64,000 nucleotides of DNA from Pempheris klunzingeri. Lineage: Eukaryota > Chordata > Actinopteri > Acropomatiformes > Pempheridae. A program made the translations under genes and the position numbers. The stretch lies in contig NC_092026.1 in the NCBI RefSeq assembly GCF_042242105.1, positions 20,060,191 to 20,124,190 on the forward strand, written 5' to 3'. Below are positions 50,801-61,500 of this stretch, piece by piece; the first letter of the stretch is position 1, and each line of letters begins with the position of its first letter. Below the pieces are notes generated by a model, which did not search any database, was not told the origin of the DNA, and was given only the letters and a program-made list of their open reading frames with translations.

Positions 50801-53800
50801 CTTGTGTCAGGCCTTGAACAGCTTGAAACACTGCTCTTCTGTAATGGAAAAATAATATCTGGCTCATGCAGCAAGAAAACAGAGGAAGCAGAAAAGGAAG
50901 GCAGCACATAAAAGAGAATTGAAATCAGGTCAATCATGGCTGACCAGCCATGACAAAGTAGTTGTGTCAATCCAGAGCTGCGCAATCAATTTTGTATTAT
51001 TGTGCACTGAGGATTTCGTTTCTGTTGGATAGTGGTGGCATCACCATCCATCCTGCATGCCTTGGATGGAAAGTGAATATTGTAAACAGGTCACGGCATG
51101 AAGACAACACCGAAGCTCTTCCTGCTTAAGCTAGAAACAGTGCACATGTAGCTGCAAAAAGATAAGTAAAATAGTTCTATTCCACAAATCTATAGGGTTG
51201 TAATGGTAGCGCGCAGCAGAGGTATGGCATAAAAACTTTAAAAAACACTCCTGAACTCTTAACTAAGAGCAAGCAGAGTTATGTGGTCAGGACTGGAATA
51301 GGAGGGAATTTACGGTTCACAGATTTTAATTTGGAGTACTGACACACTAACATGTGCTTCCCCGAAATAACTGCAGACCATTTGATTTCATTTCAGGGTA
51401 AAAAAAAAAAAATGCTTCTGAAAGAGCACTTAACACATTTAATCTCTCTACTGAAGCAAATACAAACAGGTTTTTTCTTTTTTTTAAAATGTTGGTTACA
51501 ATTAAAGACAAGGACCCTCGCGCTGTCTATTCTTTGTTCAGTTCACAGCGCTTGAAATAGAAAGGTGACCTACAGTCTTCACACTACAGGTTTCAAAGAT
51601 GCCACAGTGCATGAATTGCCGAGAATGTGAGTTCTTTTGAATACACTTATATGCGTGCAAATAGGAAATAACCTGCAAACCACAGAAGGCAGCACATCAA
51701 AATGACTGAGCTGTTGCAGACATGTCTACCTACCTTCACTTGCTGACTTAGTTCCTGACAACAGAGACATAATTAGACCATGATGCAGGTTTTAATCCGA
51801 GGCTAAATTGATACCCGTGTCTATAGGTAGACAGTCTACAGCAACAAAGAGCTTATTCAAACAAGCAAGAGCACCAGACAAGGGACAAAGCACTGGAAAC
51901 CATTGGGGAGCTGTATACTGTCACATTAGCATGAGAGCTGTGATCACATCTTTTGATATTAAAAACCTTGACTATTCTAAATCACACCAATCTCTATATT
52001 TAAAATAATGCTGCTAATGTGCACTTGTGAAGTGCTTAGTTATACAAAACAAAAATAATACATGACTGGATATGATTTATTATGCATCGCTTGACAAAAA
52101 TGGTGGAATATAATTTGGATATACTACATACCACATGGGCAACCATTGCAAATAGCTGCCTCAGATTTCAGGCTAGGAAAAACCAAAGAGCTTTGATCTT
52201 TTGTATGGAAACATGGTACCAAACTGGCTGTCAGTCATATTCACTACAACAGTGGATGGCTTCATATCATCGTCCAACAAAGGCTCTTTTAATTTCTTCC
52301 ATCCTCACAGCCACGGTACACTGGTGACACAATGGATGGGTAGTATCACTTACAGCAGGAAAAGGGAATTGACAGATGGGGCAAAGTCAATATGGATTAT
52401 ATACAGTGGTGGAAATGAGGGGGGTGCGCCATTCTGGGAGTTATAGTCGGGAAGGAACAGTGTTCCTGCTCAGATTTCGAAAATCTATTCAATGTTTTTA
52501 TGGCATAGTGCAGTTTAACACTGTGTCTAAACAACAAATCCAGCTACAGCCCACACAGCCAATGAGAAAGCGTGATACTGCAGGGTCGCTAGTATGATCC
52601 CCAAAGTAATGTTTCTGTATTGGCGTTGTCATGGCTAGTGGCCTCAGGTCAAGTAGCCATTTCCACCACTGATTATACAGGAGACATTAACAATGAAAGT
52701 CAATGGACAAAACTGCTGTTGGTATTTGGGGAGGTCTCCATGAAAAACATGAAAACTATCTACATGTACTGGAGCTGCAACAATGAATCAATCAGTAGAT
52801 TTATCATCAACTATTGAAATTGTTGCCAACTGTTTTGATCAATTAATCTGTTTTTTTCAAGACAAAAAGAACATTCTCTTATTCCAGCTTCTTAAATGCG
52901 AATGTTTTACTATATAATAGTTTTTTTTAACTCCTCTATGGCAGTAAACTCAATATCTTTGGGTTGTGGACAAAAGAAGACATCGGAGGATACCATCTTG
53001 GGTTTTGGGAAACACTGACTGACATTTTTCCTGACATTTTGAAAATAAAATCACTAATTGATTATTCAAGGAAATAATCAACAGATCGATTGACAATGAA
53101 AATAATTGCTAATTGCAGCCATATATTTATAGTACAAAAAGCATCACGGGTCATAGATTTCGATTATGGGAGTTTTCTGTGTCTGCTCTTCTCTCTCGGG
53201 CTCCTACACACAGACACAAAAATCGCTCTGTTCAAGTTCAAAGGAAGGCGCCTGGCTAAAAGAGCCAACAGTCTCCACCGCGGGACAGCAGCTACAACAG
53301 ATGGCCACTCCTCTGAAGGCCTCCTCCCCCACATCCGTCTATCCTCCTCCGACCCCCCATTCCTCGCTCTTCACATCCCCCCATCTGCATTTAGTCCTGA
53401 TCCCCCTCTTTCTCCTCCTCGCTGTGGCCTCCAACAAACCGTCATCCCTAATCCTCATCTTCCCCAGTAGTCCACCCCAAGTTCTTCTTTTTCTCTTCTT
53501 GCCCCCTGCCTTTCTGCTCTCTCTGCCTTGTATTGCACGCTAACCTCTGTAATATCTCCTCTTTTTGACCCTGCACATTTCTGCAAAACGTAGGCCCAGT
53601 GTCCTTATCCTCAAAAACTCTTCCCTGTAATCCTGGCTCTGGAAAACCTCTAAATCACCTTTGTACTCTAGTCTTCATCTCAATCATCTGCCCGCATCCT
53701 TGTACTCTATAAAATCCCAAAACCTACTTTCAACCCTCATTTTTCATCCCCTTCAAACAGTCTCGCCACCCCAGCTCTCTGCCATCAAAAGCTTTTCCCC

Positions 53801-56800
53801 GCATTGGTTCCTCCTCCTCCTCTTAGTCCAAACCTCTATGACTATTAATTTCACCGCCTTTTTGTTCCCATCTCTGTCTGTCATTCTCCTTGGCTTTAAA
53901 CTTTTCATCATTCTGCTCCATTTCCTCTTCTCCCTCTGTTTACCTATGCATTCCTCTCTCTGACAGAAAAGGGTTGGGGGTATGTATCAAAGGATATTTC
54001 CATGACTCAACGAGGTGGCACCTACAATAAAATGCATACAGGAAGCTTGTGCCACGAAAAGGGGTTGTTTACCTTAATTATGTGTGTTGGGAGTTCAAAT
54101 CTTCCCTGAACATTTATTAGAGTCTAATTTGACTTAGGTGGTTGAAATATGTACTTAAGTGGTCCATCGTAGGAGGAAAAAGACACAGGATCAAGCATCT
54201 GACTGGAATCAAGTAATACTGACTATGATTCATCACAACTATTAGCCAACATATTCCTAAAAATAGTGCTGCCCAGTTTAAAACAAGCCAACATCAACAC
54301 AGGGAAAGCAAACTTAATTTAGACACGATATACAAGACAAGTTACAGCCCGCTCAATAAATGATGTGACTCCTTGTTTTGTAAAATTATGTGTGTCTGAC
54401 AGCATTCATAAAAGCATAGAGTAACCATTTATCTAGTTTGATATAAGATTTATGGAGAGAGGAGAGTCATAATTCAACTGGTGTGGCAGAAAGTTGTGGG
54501 CAGTATTTGGACGACCACTCTTCACCTCAGCACCCACAAAAGTTCAAATGCAGTTTTCAGCTGCACAACAACAAAGTGACTGGAGTTTAATCCAAAGTGG
54601 TCATGCTTCTTTCACTCACAGATACATTTGTAATATTATAACCTGTATAACATATGCAATATTATAATCTATATATTACAATATGTAATTTGGATATCAT
54701 TAATTGATAGTGCTGGCTGTTTATTTGTGCCGCTCTGTTGTTCACTCACTTGCAGCGCAGTTATGAATAAGCCCACAACGGGGATGTTTTTGACAGCTGA
54801 TATGCCCATAGAACAATGGAATAAACAAATGACTTGATATAAACTTAATATGGCAGATTAAAATCAATGCCATGGTTTGTTCTAATACAGATTTTTCAGC
54901 CTAGACCATCCCTCACCACATGTGTAACACTGAGATGTCACTGATAGCTGCACTGTATGACAGAGGGGAATTTCACAACAACTTCACTAATCCAATAGAG
55001 ACGTACAGTAACATAGACGTACAGTAGAGGACTTATGGTTGTGCTCTAACACCATAATGAAAGAAGTATGGTAAATTAATGCAATACAACCAATACAATA
55101 TAATTGTTGCGATGCAACAAATGATGTGTAACGAAACTGAGCCTGGCTGAATGTCGTTCAAAACCATCTAGGCCATTATTTTAATGGATCTGATTGTTTC
55201 CCTTCATGTATAAGTGACCACAACCCTTCCCCCATACTTTTCAACTTTCCTCTGTGTGTTAACCCTTTATATAACAAGAGTGCACACACTTATGCACACA
55301 TACACAAAAGCTCTTGAATAATTGAACAATAATCACCCAGAAGAACCATGTATCTTCCTGTCCGGGCATGACAAGAATTCAACTTAAAATGAAATGATAT
55401 CAGTCTATCAAGGCCATGGTTATTTATTTCACAAAAGTGCAACTCAGTTCCGTTCCCTAGATGAGTCCTTTCACACTGCTTATCTAAACCGAACTGAGCT
55501 GTGCCGAAATTTCAGTCATGGTGCCCTTGGTAATACAACCAACAAGAAGAGATAAGGGAGCATAAATTTCTCTGCAGACGTTTGTTCAAAGAGGATTCAC
55601 TTAGACAAGCCAAAGCAATAAGGCCAAACATGCTTGTGTGACTTCCGTTCAGATGCCTGGAGGGGGAGGGAATGAAGTAACAGGGTTAACAGCCCCGTGT
55701 TTAAGTGATGTCTTTGAAGTGATTGCAATCTAATTCGACCTAAAAATGTCCCATAAAGACTCGTGAGTGAAGACCAAGATAGATCAGTCTTTGACCCATC
55801 GAGTAAATCAGCTTGGCACGATCAAATCAAATGGAAAATAATATACTGTGTAAATGCCATTTACTTGTGAAGACCATGCACAACAAGTTCCCTTTTATTT
55901 CTATGATGTTCTAACCTTGACCACTGCATAAAAGTATGACTTTTGTCACCTACCAGGAGGGGGACTGTCTGACCTATAGTAAACCACCACGGATGGATGA
56001 GTGGAGTGAAGCGTGGATAAAAAAAATATAAGAACAAAACAAACAGGTGGAAAAGGGTAGGAGATAAAGTCAAGCAAGGTAGGAGAAAACCGAGGACAGA
56101 CTGAGGAAGCCTAATAAAGATAGAGAAAAAAAAGCAATCACTGATCTCCACCCACCTTGAAGACATCAGAGAAGAATCCAGAGCCGATCCACTCACAGGT
56201 GAAGTCATCAAGGCGTGTTAGACAGGAGAAGGCGCTGATGAGGGCTCTGTAGGATGAAGGCCACACCCTGCCCACCTGGAGAAGACAGGAACAGACTTGT
56301 ATCAACAGGTTACGATGAAGGCTCTATTTGATGGGCATGCTGTTTGCAGCGAACTAGCTCGTTTGTGCAGAAAAATGAGATAGAGGCAGGACAATATGTA
56401 GGATAATATAGACTTTGAGTGGGGGGGGGGCACTAGAAGACAGTCCTGACAGACAGAAAGAAGCATATATTGAAAACAACTTTGATGGTTCACCAGCCCA
56501 CTACCTGTCATTCCATGTTAAAACATAGCGTATGCCTTACAGTAGGGTATGAATGAAAATATGGAACAATTTTAATAGGGTACAACTGACGTTTTGCAAG
56601 AGAATACATATTTGTATTTTTCTTTTCACTCATCTATTTTCTTCTCCCCTGTGTTTTCATTGAATGTTTACCCCACAAAGCTCTAAATCCACCAAGAACA
56701 TCAATTCAAGTGTGTATCTGGACTAAAACAGAATTCAAACAATCAACAGCATTGGCATTGTTCATTTATGCTATAGTTTTGCACAGAATAGCCAAAGACG

Positions 56801-57644
56801 CATATGGTTAATGGACGGACACCAATAACATGGACCATCACCCCATAATGTCAACTATCTCTAGTTTTAACTGAAACATAACCATTTTCAATTCAATAAA
56901 CATAGTTACCAAAACATAGTCATTTGTCGAGCAAAAATGCAAAACATTTGTTGGTTACATCCTCTAAGAAATAATCTCAACATTAAAATAAATATTACAA
57001 TATTTTGAATTAATGTAAAAAATAAAAAATTAAAATGGGTGTTTAAATATTACAACAAAATAATAAATATTGATATCAAAATATTAACATTATAAGATAT
57101 TGTTAAATATTAAAATACATATTTTGGGACTGTTATTCTTCACTATGTCTATTACTTTCTGTTTCTGGTCAGTCTGTTTTATCATCATTTCTTATGCACA
57201 CAGCTGTGACACTGATGGCACCATATTCAGTAGTGGAACTCAAAGACACTAAAAAAAATCAGAAATATAGGCAGCACCTTGATCAGAGTGCAAAGAACAC
57301 GAATCCTTAAACCTCAAATCAATGATTTTACCACCTGACTGTGGATGACAACAGGCCCAGACCTAAACCCACTCAGTCCAACTTGGTCTTATCAGTCCAA
57401 CTCGCGATTATAATGAGCCTAATGATCATTTTGTTATATGTATCAGTACTCTACATTGTTTTTTCCCTAAATGTTTCTTTATCCAAAATAACCTAGAAAA
57501 TGACAAACCACAACAACTGACCTGTGAAGGCGGGCCATTGCCCATCTCACCGACCCCTACCCCTCCGACACCATCTTTGTCCTCATTGATTCGTTCTGTT
57601 CGTGTAGGAAACCCAGCAATGGAGTTGCGTTTATTCCGGTCCAT
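30816..57644 (-). CDS. tesk2: Testis-specific protein kinase 2 (TESK2), 12 coding exons
   Basis: Dual-specificity LIMK/TESK-family kinase; the family phosphorylates cofilin and so stabilises actin filaments. Coding exons: 57522-57644, 56156-56275, 50515-50636, 46371-46419, 40970-41116, 39719-39801, 37720-37804, 37399-37482, 36349-36435, 34325-34463, 32138-32671 and 30816-31117. All phases agree, giving 1875 nt, about 624 residues (human TESK2 is 571). The start [13 protein letters not shown] matches TESK2. Kinase landmarks are the glycine loop GSGFFSDV (72-79), Lys94 in MALKMN, Glu108 in [18 protein letters not shown] (181-188, catalytic Asp183), DFGLAEKIP (204-212) and [14 protein letters not shown] (225-238). 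HRDLTSKN is a TESK trait. The tail has [31 protein letters not shown] and a final EAMDCSS, all TESK2-like rather than TESK1. Introns are large and host many repeats. The gene is convergent with gene C. Confidence 0.95.
31455..31795. repeat. Teleost dispersed repeat in tesk2 intron 11
   Basis: The segments GTCACAGTGAAGTTGACCTT, TTGTGCCAAATTTGAAGAAA and AACATTATGCCTCCGCTCAT, in that order, match a very abundant fish repeat that I recognise but cannot name. It is non-coding, and open frames on either strand here are chance. Confidence 0.6.
33310..33345 (+). repeat. GGGA-rich tract with G-quadruplex potential
   Basis: Four runs of GGG spaced by single A residues (AGGGAGGGAGGGAGGGACGG) lie on the plus strand of tesk2 intron 10. 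The run spacing fits a G-quadruplex motif. Confidence 0.5.
35595..35740 (+). repeat. LINE 3'-end-like repeat
   Basis: ACAGCACTTTGGTCAACTGC followed by TTTTTAAATGTGCTTTACCA and AATAAAGTTCGATTGG resembles the 3' end of fish LINEs, which usually finish in an AATAAA plus short tail. It lies in tesk2 intron 9. Confidence 0.45.
35775..36015 (+). mobile_element. SINE-like dispersed repeat
   Basis: It starts near GGTTCGATCAC, which resembles a tRNA B box. It continues with GTGTCCCTGTGCAAGACACT, GATGTGTGAATGGGTCAATT, AAAAGCGCTTTGAGTAGTCG and CAGACCATTTACCATTTA. I recognise this order from common teleost short repeats. It is non-coding, in tesk2 intron 9. Confidence 0.5.
37110..37250 (+). repeat. L2-type LINE 3' end
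   Basis: TGTAACTCTGCTGCTGTTGT, TTGACCAGGTCTCTGTTGAG, ATGAGATTACCTGTCTAAAT and AAAGGTTAAATA form the 3' UTR typical of fish L2/Maui-like LINEs. It lies in tesk2 intron 8 and has no coding part. Confidence 0.65.
37806..37894. repeat. (CA)n microsatellite abutting the tesk2 exon 7 acceptor
   Basis: About 88 bases of CA repeat with a few CG interruptions. Read in the sense of tesk2 it is (TG)n running straight into the acceptor GTGTAG (AG at 37805-37806). Confidence 0.95.
39089..39111 (+). repeat. (GGA)n trinucleotide run
   Basis: Seven or so tandem AGG units in tesk2 intron 6. The opposite-strand open frame through it (poly-Leu or poly-Pro) is an artefact. Confidence 0.8.
43744..44265. mobile_element. 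hAT-like non-autonomous element
   Basis: The left end is TAGTGGTTCCCTGAGAGG, and the right end read in reverse is CAGTGGCTCCCAAACTTT. These match hAT-type terminal repeats (CAGTGGTTCCC). The flanks CTCGAGAT (43736-43743) and CTTTAGAT (44266-44273) agree at six of eight bases, as expected of an old 8-bp target duplication. The 522-bp interior has no transposase. It lies in tesk2 intron 4. Confidence 0.65.
44917..44946. repeat. (GT)n microsatellite
   Basis: About 13 tandem GT units in tesk2 intron 4. Confidence 0.9.
45410..45655. mobile_element. Eroded MITE copy (family of 24235 and 52771)
   Basis: TTAGAGCCCAGGATGACATC, CAAAACTGTTTACAAT and CAATTAATTGATTCACTTTG with a terminal TTAATCGAACAATCATTTCC follow the order of the family member at 52771-53125. 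It is non-coding, in tesk2 intron 4. Confidence 0.5.
47841..47884. repeat. (CA)n microsatellite
   Basis: About 21 tandem CA units in tesk2 intron 3. Confidence 0.95.
48075..48135. repeat. Dispersed repeat with AAGGCAAGTTTATTTACATA
   Basis: AAGGCAAGGCAAGTTTATTT, followed by ACATAGCGCAGTTTAAATAC, is a start common to several fish dispersed repeats. A related TTTATTTGTATTGCACTT segment occurs at 61437-61500. It is short and non-coding. Confidence 0.4.
48788..49644. mobile_element. Large fold-back element (long inverted repeat) in tesk2 intron 3
   Basis: The left arm (about 48788-49062) and the right arm (about 49325-49644) are reverse complements with substitutions and indels. Paired blocks are: TTTTTAAACCTGGGCTCTAT with TTTTTAAACCTGCGCCCTAT, TGATCAAAGTATGTCCACT with AGATCAAAGTATGTCCACT, and CAGAAAGGATCCCTAAAGAG with CAGAAAGGATCCCTGCAGGG (right-arm blocks given reverse-complemented). 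The spacer is about 260 bases. There is no coding capacity. Confidence 0.8.
52404..52671. mobile_element. hAT-type MITE with 8-bp target duplication
   Basis: The left end CAGTGGTGGAAATG and the right end CATTTCCACCACTG are perfect inverted repeats. The flanking ATTATATA (52396-52403) and ATTATACA (52672-52679) match at seven of eight bases. The 268-bp interior has no transposase. It lies in tesk2 intron 2. Confidence 0.8.
52771..53125. mobile_element. Teleost MITE with GAGCTGCAAC ends
   Basis: The left end GGAGCTGCAACAATGAATCA and the right end, read in reverse TGGCTGCAATTAGCAATTAT, are inverted. Inside are CTTCTTAAATGCGAATGTTT, TCCTCTATGGCAGTAAACTC and TTGGGTTTTGGGAAACACTG, the order found in a frequent fish element. 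This is the best-preserved of three copies here (others at 24235 and 45410). It lies in tesk2 intron 2. Confidence 0.7.
53160..53970 (+). other. Pyrimidine-rich tract in tesk2 intron 2
   Basis: The plus strand is strongly C/T-rich with frequent CTCCTC and CCTCC motifs. Open frames here are Ser/Leu/Pro-rich by composition and lack any domain or splice structure. The remainder of this intron to 56155 is AT-rich and shows no gene. Confidence 0.5.
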
Positions 57645-57969
57645 GGTGATGTGAAAGATGGTGACACCAGTGAGGGTAATGTGGGCCTTTTTCTGTAACG
57701 TACCCACATGACAAGAGGACTTGATTGTTTTAACAGTGCCGAGGGTTCCACGGCAGCACAGGATTTACTCAGTTTGTGTCCTGGGAGAAAATACCTGCTG
57801 CACATAGACTTCAGTTTAAAATTTTGCTCAGGGCCTCCCTGCTGATACACCCTGGCTGGATCCAAGATGTTTCCTACTGGTCCAGTTCCTCACTGCATGT
57901 AACTGGCGAGTGCATCAGGATGAGAGGGTTTTCACATGTTTGACAGATGTATAGTGAGCGCTTGGAGAC
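57645..57969 (-). other. Probable 5' UTR part of the first coding exon of tesk2
   Basis: An acceptor-like TACTTTTTCCAG (AG at 57970-57971) lies upstream of the start codon, so the exon carrying the ATG at 57644 probably begins at 57969. The segment has several upstream ATGs. ATGTGA at 57937-57932 is a start-stop pair. An ATG at 57805 opens a frame that overlaps the main start and ends at 57557. Confidence 0.45.
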
Positions 57970-59099
57970 CTGGAAAAAGTAAAGAGAAAAATTCATTTAG
58001 AGAAATATCTGTGGTTTCATATGAAGAAGAGTATAATAGCAGTGGGGTTTATTGCTCATAGATTACATTACGATTGCATTCACTCCGACTGTAGAGAAAA
58101 AAAACTGCCATGCTATTCTTTCTTGAAAAGTTTGGGTTTTTTCTAGCAGCAGTAGCTGTGACTAGAAATTGGGATAGATGAGAGAAGCTACTATTGCTCA
58201 ACAGGCCCAAATGTAATGGCTGTAATAGGGGCCGATTCTCCAATTATGGGAGATTAGCCAAGGAATAGCTCAGGTCCTGGACCTTTCTGCCATCCAAAAC
58301 AAAATCAGCAGGGTACAAAGGGTAACAGGAAAGGAAGAGTGTGGCTAAAGGTCTTTTTTGCAGTCATAAACAATGCAGCTTTCATACTGAACACGTAATG
58401 CTCTCTTCAGTTGACAAGACATGTTTAATCTGATGATGAGTATTTTTGGCGAAAAAAAGCGAAGTAAAACTCTATTAAAGGAAATTGTGATGGACATTTT
58501 TGACTAAAGTTGCAGCCCTATTCTTATCCACTTCAGCCATGTTTAAGAAGACTGACTGAGTTGCACTTACATGGACATTTAACTTACAGTGCTTTTCAAA
58601 TGTAATGACAGAAAGTAAACAGTGACTAACTTTTCCTTTGTGGTTGAACTATTCCATTAAGTACTGGTGTCCCACAATGAGCTCACACATATCATAAAAA
58701 AAAAAAGTCATGTTAATACTACAAAGCCTGCTAATGTGTATTCTGAGATTTCTGTTCCCACATGCAGCATTATTACAGTGCAGTCATGTATATGTGAGAT
58801 GTAATCAGAAATTTACAACATGTGTACACAAGACATAACCTGAATACTTCTCAAAAAGAAAATTCCAGTAAAAGGGGAGGAACAGTGGTGAAAAGTAGGA
58901 GGAATGCAGGTTAGCAGGAATATATACTGAGCTGACCTACATCAAACCAAAACAGAAACAAAAAAGTCAAGAGGTCTCATAAGATCAGGTCCTAAAAACA
59001 GCATTGAGAGGACACGGCCAGATTCTGCCTTGGTCCGTTAGCATTACATCATAGACCCTAGACTTGTAGAGTGTTACTGTGGACCTACTGGATAACTTC

Positions 59100-59395
59100 T
59101 GACATCATTCTCTGTCCCAGCCACATCCTTAAAAGGCTTTTCATCCTCCACTTTCTTTTTTCTCTCCGATGACACTTCATTTTCTGCCTTGCTGAAATGG
59201 TACGGCAGGAATAAAAGTGCCAGTGCCAAGAAAAATGCAAGCCACAAGTACCAGGCCTAGGCTTTCTTTGCTCATTTCAGTAGCTTTGCTATCCAAGAGC
59301 GAGACCACAAACACACACTTCAGCGATGTCGCGAACGAGAATAGGTCAACGAGTGAAATATAAATGCCCCCTTGATTCAAAACAGCTAGCCGCAA
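59100..59395 (-). pseudogene. Possible retrocopy or decayed exon of a membrane protein (unidentified)
   Basis: In two adjoining minus-strand frames the peptide has a hydrophobic, membrane-like stretch (SLVDLFSFATSLKCVFVVSL, then LVLVACIFLGTGTF). After a frame change comes a charged tail (FSKAENEVSSERKKKVEDEK). No clean splice sites frame it. I do not recognise the protein. It could be a decayed retrocopy, an old exon or chance. Confidence 0.2.
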
Positions 59396-60709
59396 CAGAA
59401 AAGAGCTTCTGTATTGTTTGTGTTATTTTACAAGATACTGCAGGGGGTAAAAACCGATCTGCATTCAGGACGATCTTCCAAACTTAACGCAGTATACTGA
59501 CCACTAAAAGGCATTTTTAAACCCACCTCTGCTGTAAACGTTATAGACAAACATCATCTAGCTTACAAACAGCCCAACTTCATGGAAGACAACCCTAGCC
59601 ACATACTATAAACCAACTTTAAACCATTAAAAAATGGGATCATATCACACAGTCCTGTAATGTTCAGCAATATGATAACCCTCAATGAACCCTCTTGATG
59701 CGAGTGATTAAAAAAAAAAGTTCATTACTATATTTGTTTCCAAACTATACCCTGCTGCCTGCATATCCAAAGGGTATGCATTTAAAACACCACAGCAAAG
59801 GGACTTTGCATGGAAAAGGGTGGAATTTTAAAAGCTTGTCTTTTTTTTTGGTCAGTAAAATGTGGCCCCGTTGCTGCTCCAAAACAGATGGGATATCTCC
59901 AAAGCAGCCTCAGGCCACATGTTTTAACAGTAGTTCAGGGGCCTGAACGGTATCCAGCTGTGTCCTGGTGGATTACAGACTAATACAAAATGTCAGCAGT
60001 AAATCAAAACTTAAGTGATGTTATAATGACAGGTTGCAGCAAGGGTTAGAGTGTCTCTGAAGGACAAGAGGTATTAAATGGGTGTGTGTGAATGTGTGTG
60101 AGAGACAATTATTTTCACATAGAAAAATACTGCATGTACACCTGCATCACAACAAAAGAGCTACGCATGCAAGAGTACTTCTACAGATTATTTCTGTAAA
60201 TCACAAATGAAATAATAAAATAAATATTCTCAAAGTAAGTGTCTTTGGTTTAGTTATCTGCAGGCCTTTTTCCCTGCAAGTGACTCAGAGAGGTCTCCTT
60301 TGACTAAAAGAGCAAGGTCACATTCAACAAAAGTGAATAGAAGCCACTTATCTGACCACAATCTATTGTGGTACACTGCAATGATACGTGAGCCGCTGCA
60401 TACCTGTCATTCTTCGAGGGTTTAAAGTAATGAACAAGTCCATGGGTCAGACACCGTGGAGAAAAAAAACAGTCATGTCCAATATCTGCACGCCATTGAC
60501 GGCTAATGAGTCAATGCTGCCAAAACAGCCTGATACCATAAGTCATATTCAGCAGAGGTGGTTTGATGAAGACTCAGAGGATGGATCAACATGTCTGATT
60601 TGCTGGTAAAGTGTTAAGTGAGCGCCAGACAGAAAATGTAAACACACCAAAGCAGCAACAGTCTGTATTAGTTAGCTTTTACTGCTTGTTAAAGTTTAAG
60701 CTGACTTAC

Positions 60710-61060
60710 CTGTTCTTATTTCATGGAGATGTTTGCAAGCACAGTTCAAGCTGGAGTCCATGTCTTTCCTGGGCAGCATTTATCAAACCCCCCCTAAAGA
60801 GTAAAGTTGTTCGGACAGCTAACGTTAGGTTAGCTTACTGACTAGCTCACTGGCTAGTTTGTCAACAAAACTCCAGCCAAGCAAAGAGCTAAGATCCACC
60901 AATCCCACGCACCTAACAGGAAGTTTCTTTTCTTTTTAGGCGCGACGGCTTAAAAGTCCAAAGGCTGGATACGCAAAGTGAGCTCGAAGTCTGTTTCTGT
61001 CGCGCTCGTTGCCACAAAAGAGCAAAGTGCGATGTTTTCTGTATCGCCAGGGGTAATATT
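60710..61060 (-). other. Probable non-coding first exon of tesk2
   Basis: A strong donor AACAG/GTAAGT (exon edge at 60710) lies on the minus strand upstream of the coding exons and downstream of a CpG-rich, promoter-like segment. The upper limit is a guess. A 75-residue open frame at 60936-61163 has no domain and is probably spurious. Confidence 0.45.
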
Positions 61061-61124
61061 TCAGACGGTTGTTGGTGTTTGACAGCTCCGTCTCCTCTTC
61101 GCTCTCACCACAGCAACTCCCACT

Positions 61125-61148
61125 GGCCCCGCCCACTTCCTGATTGGC
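61125..61148 (-). promoter_or_regulatory. Composite CCAAT / ETS / GC-box promoter element of tesk2
   Basis: Read on the minus strand, GCCAATCAGGAAGTGGGCGG continues to GGGCC. This places a CCAAT box, an ETS core (GGAAGTG) and an Sp1-type GC box (GGGCGGGGC) within 24 bases. A second CCAAT-like ATTGGT lies about 20 bases upstream. The surrounding 60.93-61.16 kb is CpG-rich, and no TATA box is seen. Confidence 0.55.
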
Positions 61149-61273
61149 AGGAAAACGGACCAATCAATGACCAGGGATCTATGTGCGCGTGCGTGTGTGC
61201 TAGAACTCAAGAAGACTACAAAATAAAATACATGGTCTAAAGTATTTCAAAATAAAATGAAAAAATAAATTAA

Positions 61274-61274
<1 letters not shown>

Positions 61275-61366
<92 letters not shown>
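61275..61366. repeat. (CTAT)n tetranucleotide microsatellite
   Basis: About 22 uninterrupted CTAT units just upstream of the tesk2 promoter. Confidence 0.98.
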
Positions 61367-61436
61367 AATGAATGACCCTGACACTGTGATACCTTGAAAG
61401 CAGAGAAAGTGGAATCATTAACTCTGATCTAAATCA

Positions 61437-61500
61437 GTTCATGTTTATTTGTATTGCACTTCGAATATAAATGTAGTCCAAAGGGCTTTACAGGGAGAAA
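61437..61500. repeat. Dispersed repeat fragment
   Basis: GTTTATTTGTATTGCACTTC then CCAAAGGGCTTTACAG resembles the start of common fish repeats (see 48075). The stretch 61500-62540 is otherwise AT-rich and shows no gene. Confidence 0.4.

Noticed and set aside
53090-53543. Plus-strand open frames of 125-126 residues
   Set aside because: The peptides are Ser/Leu/Pro-rich because the strand is C/T-rich. There is no domain or consistent exon structure.
60936-61163. 75-residue minus-strand open frame at the tesk2 promoter
   Set aside because: It overlaps the CCAAT/ETS/GC-box element and has no recognisable domain, so it is most likely promoter and leader DNA.
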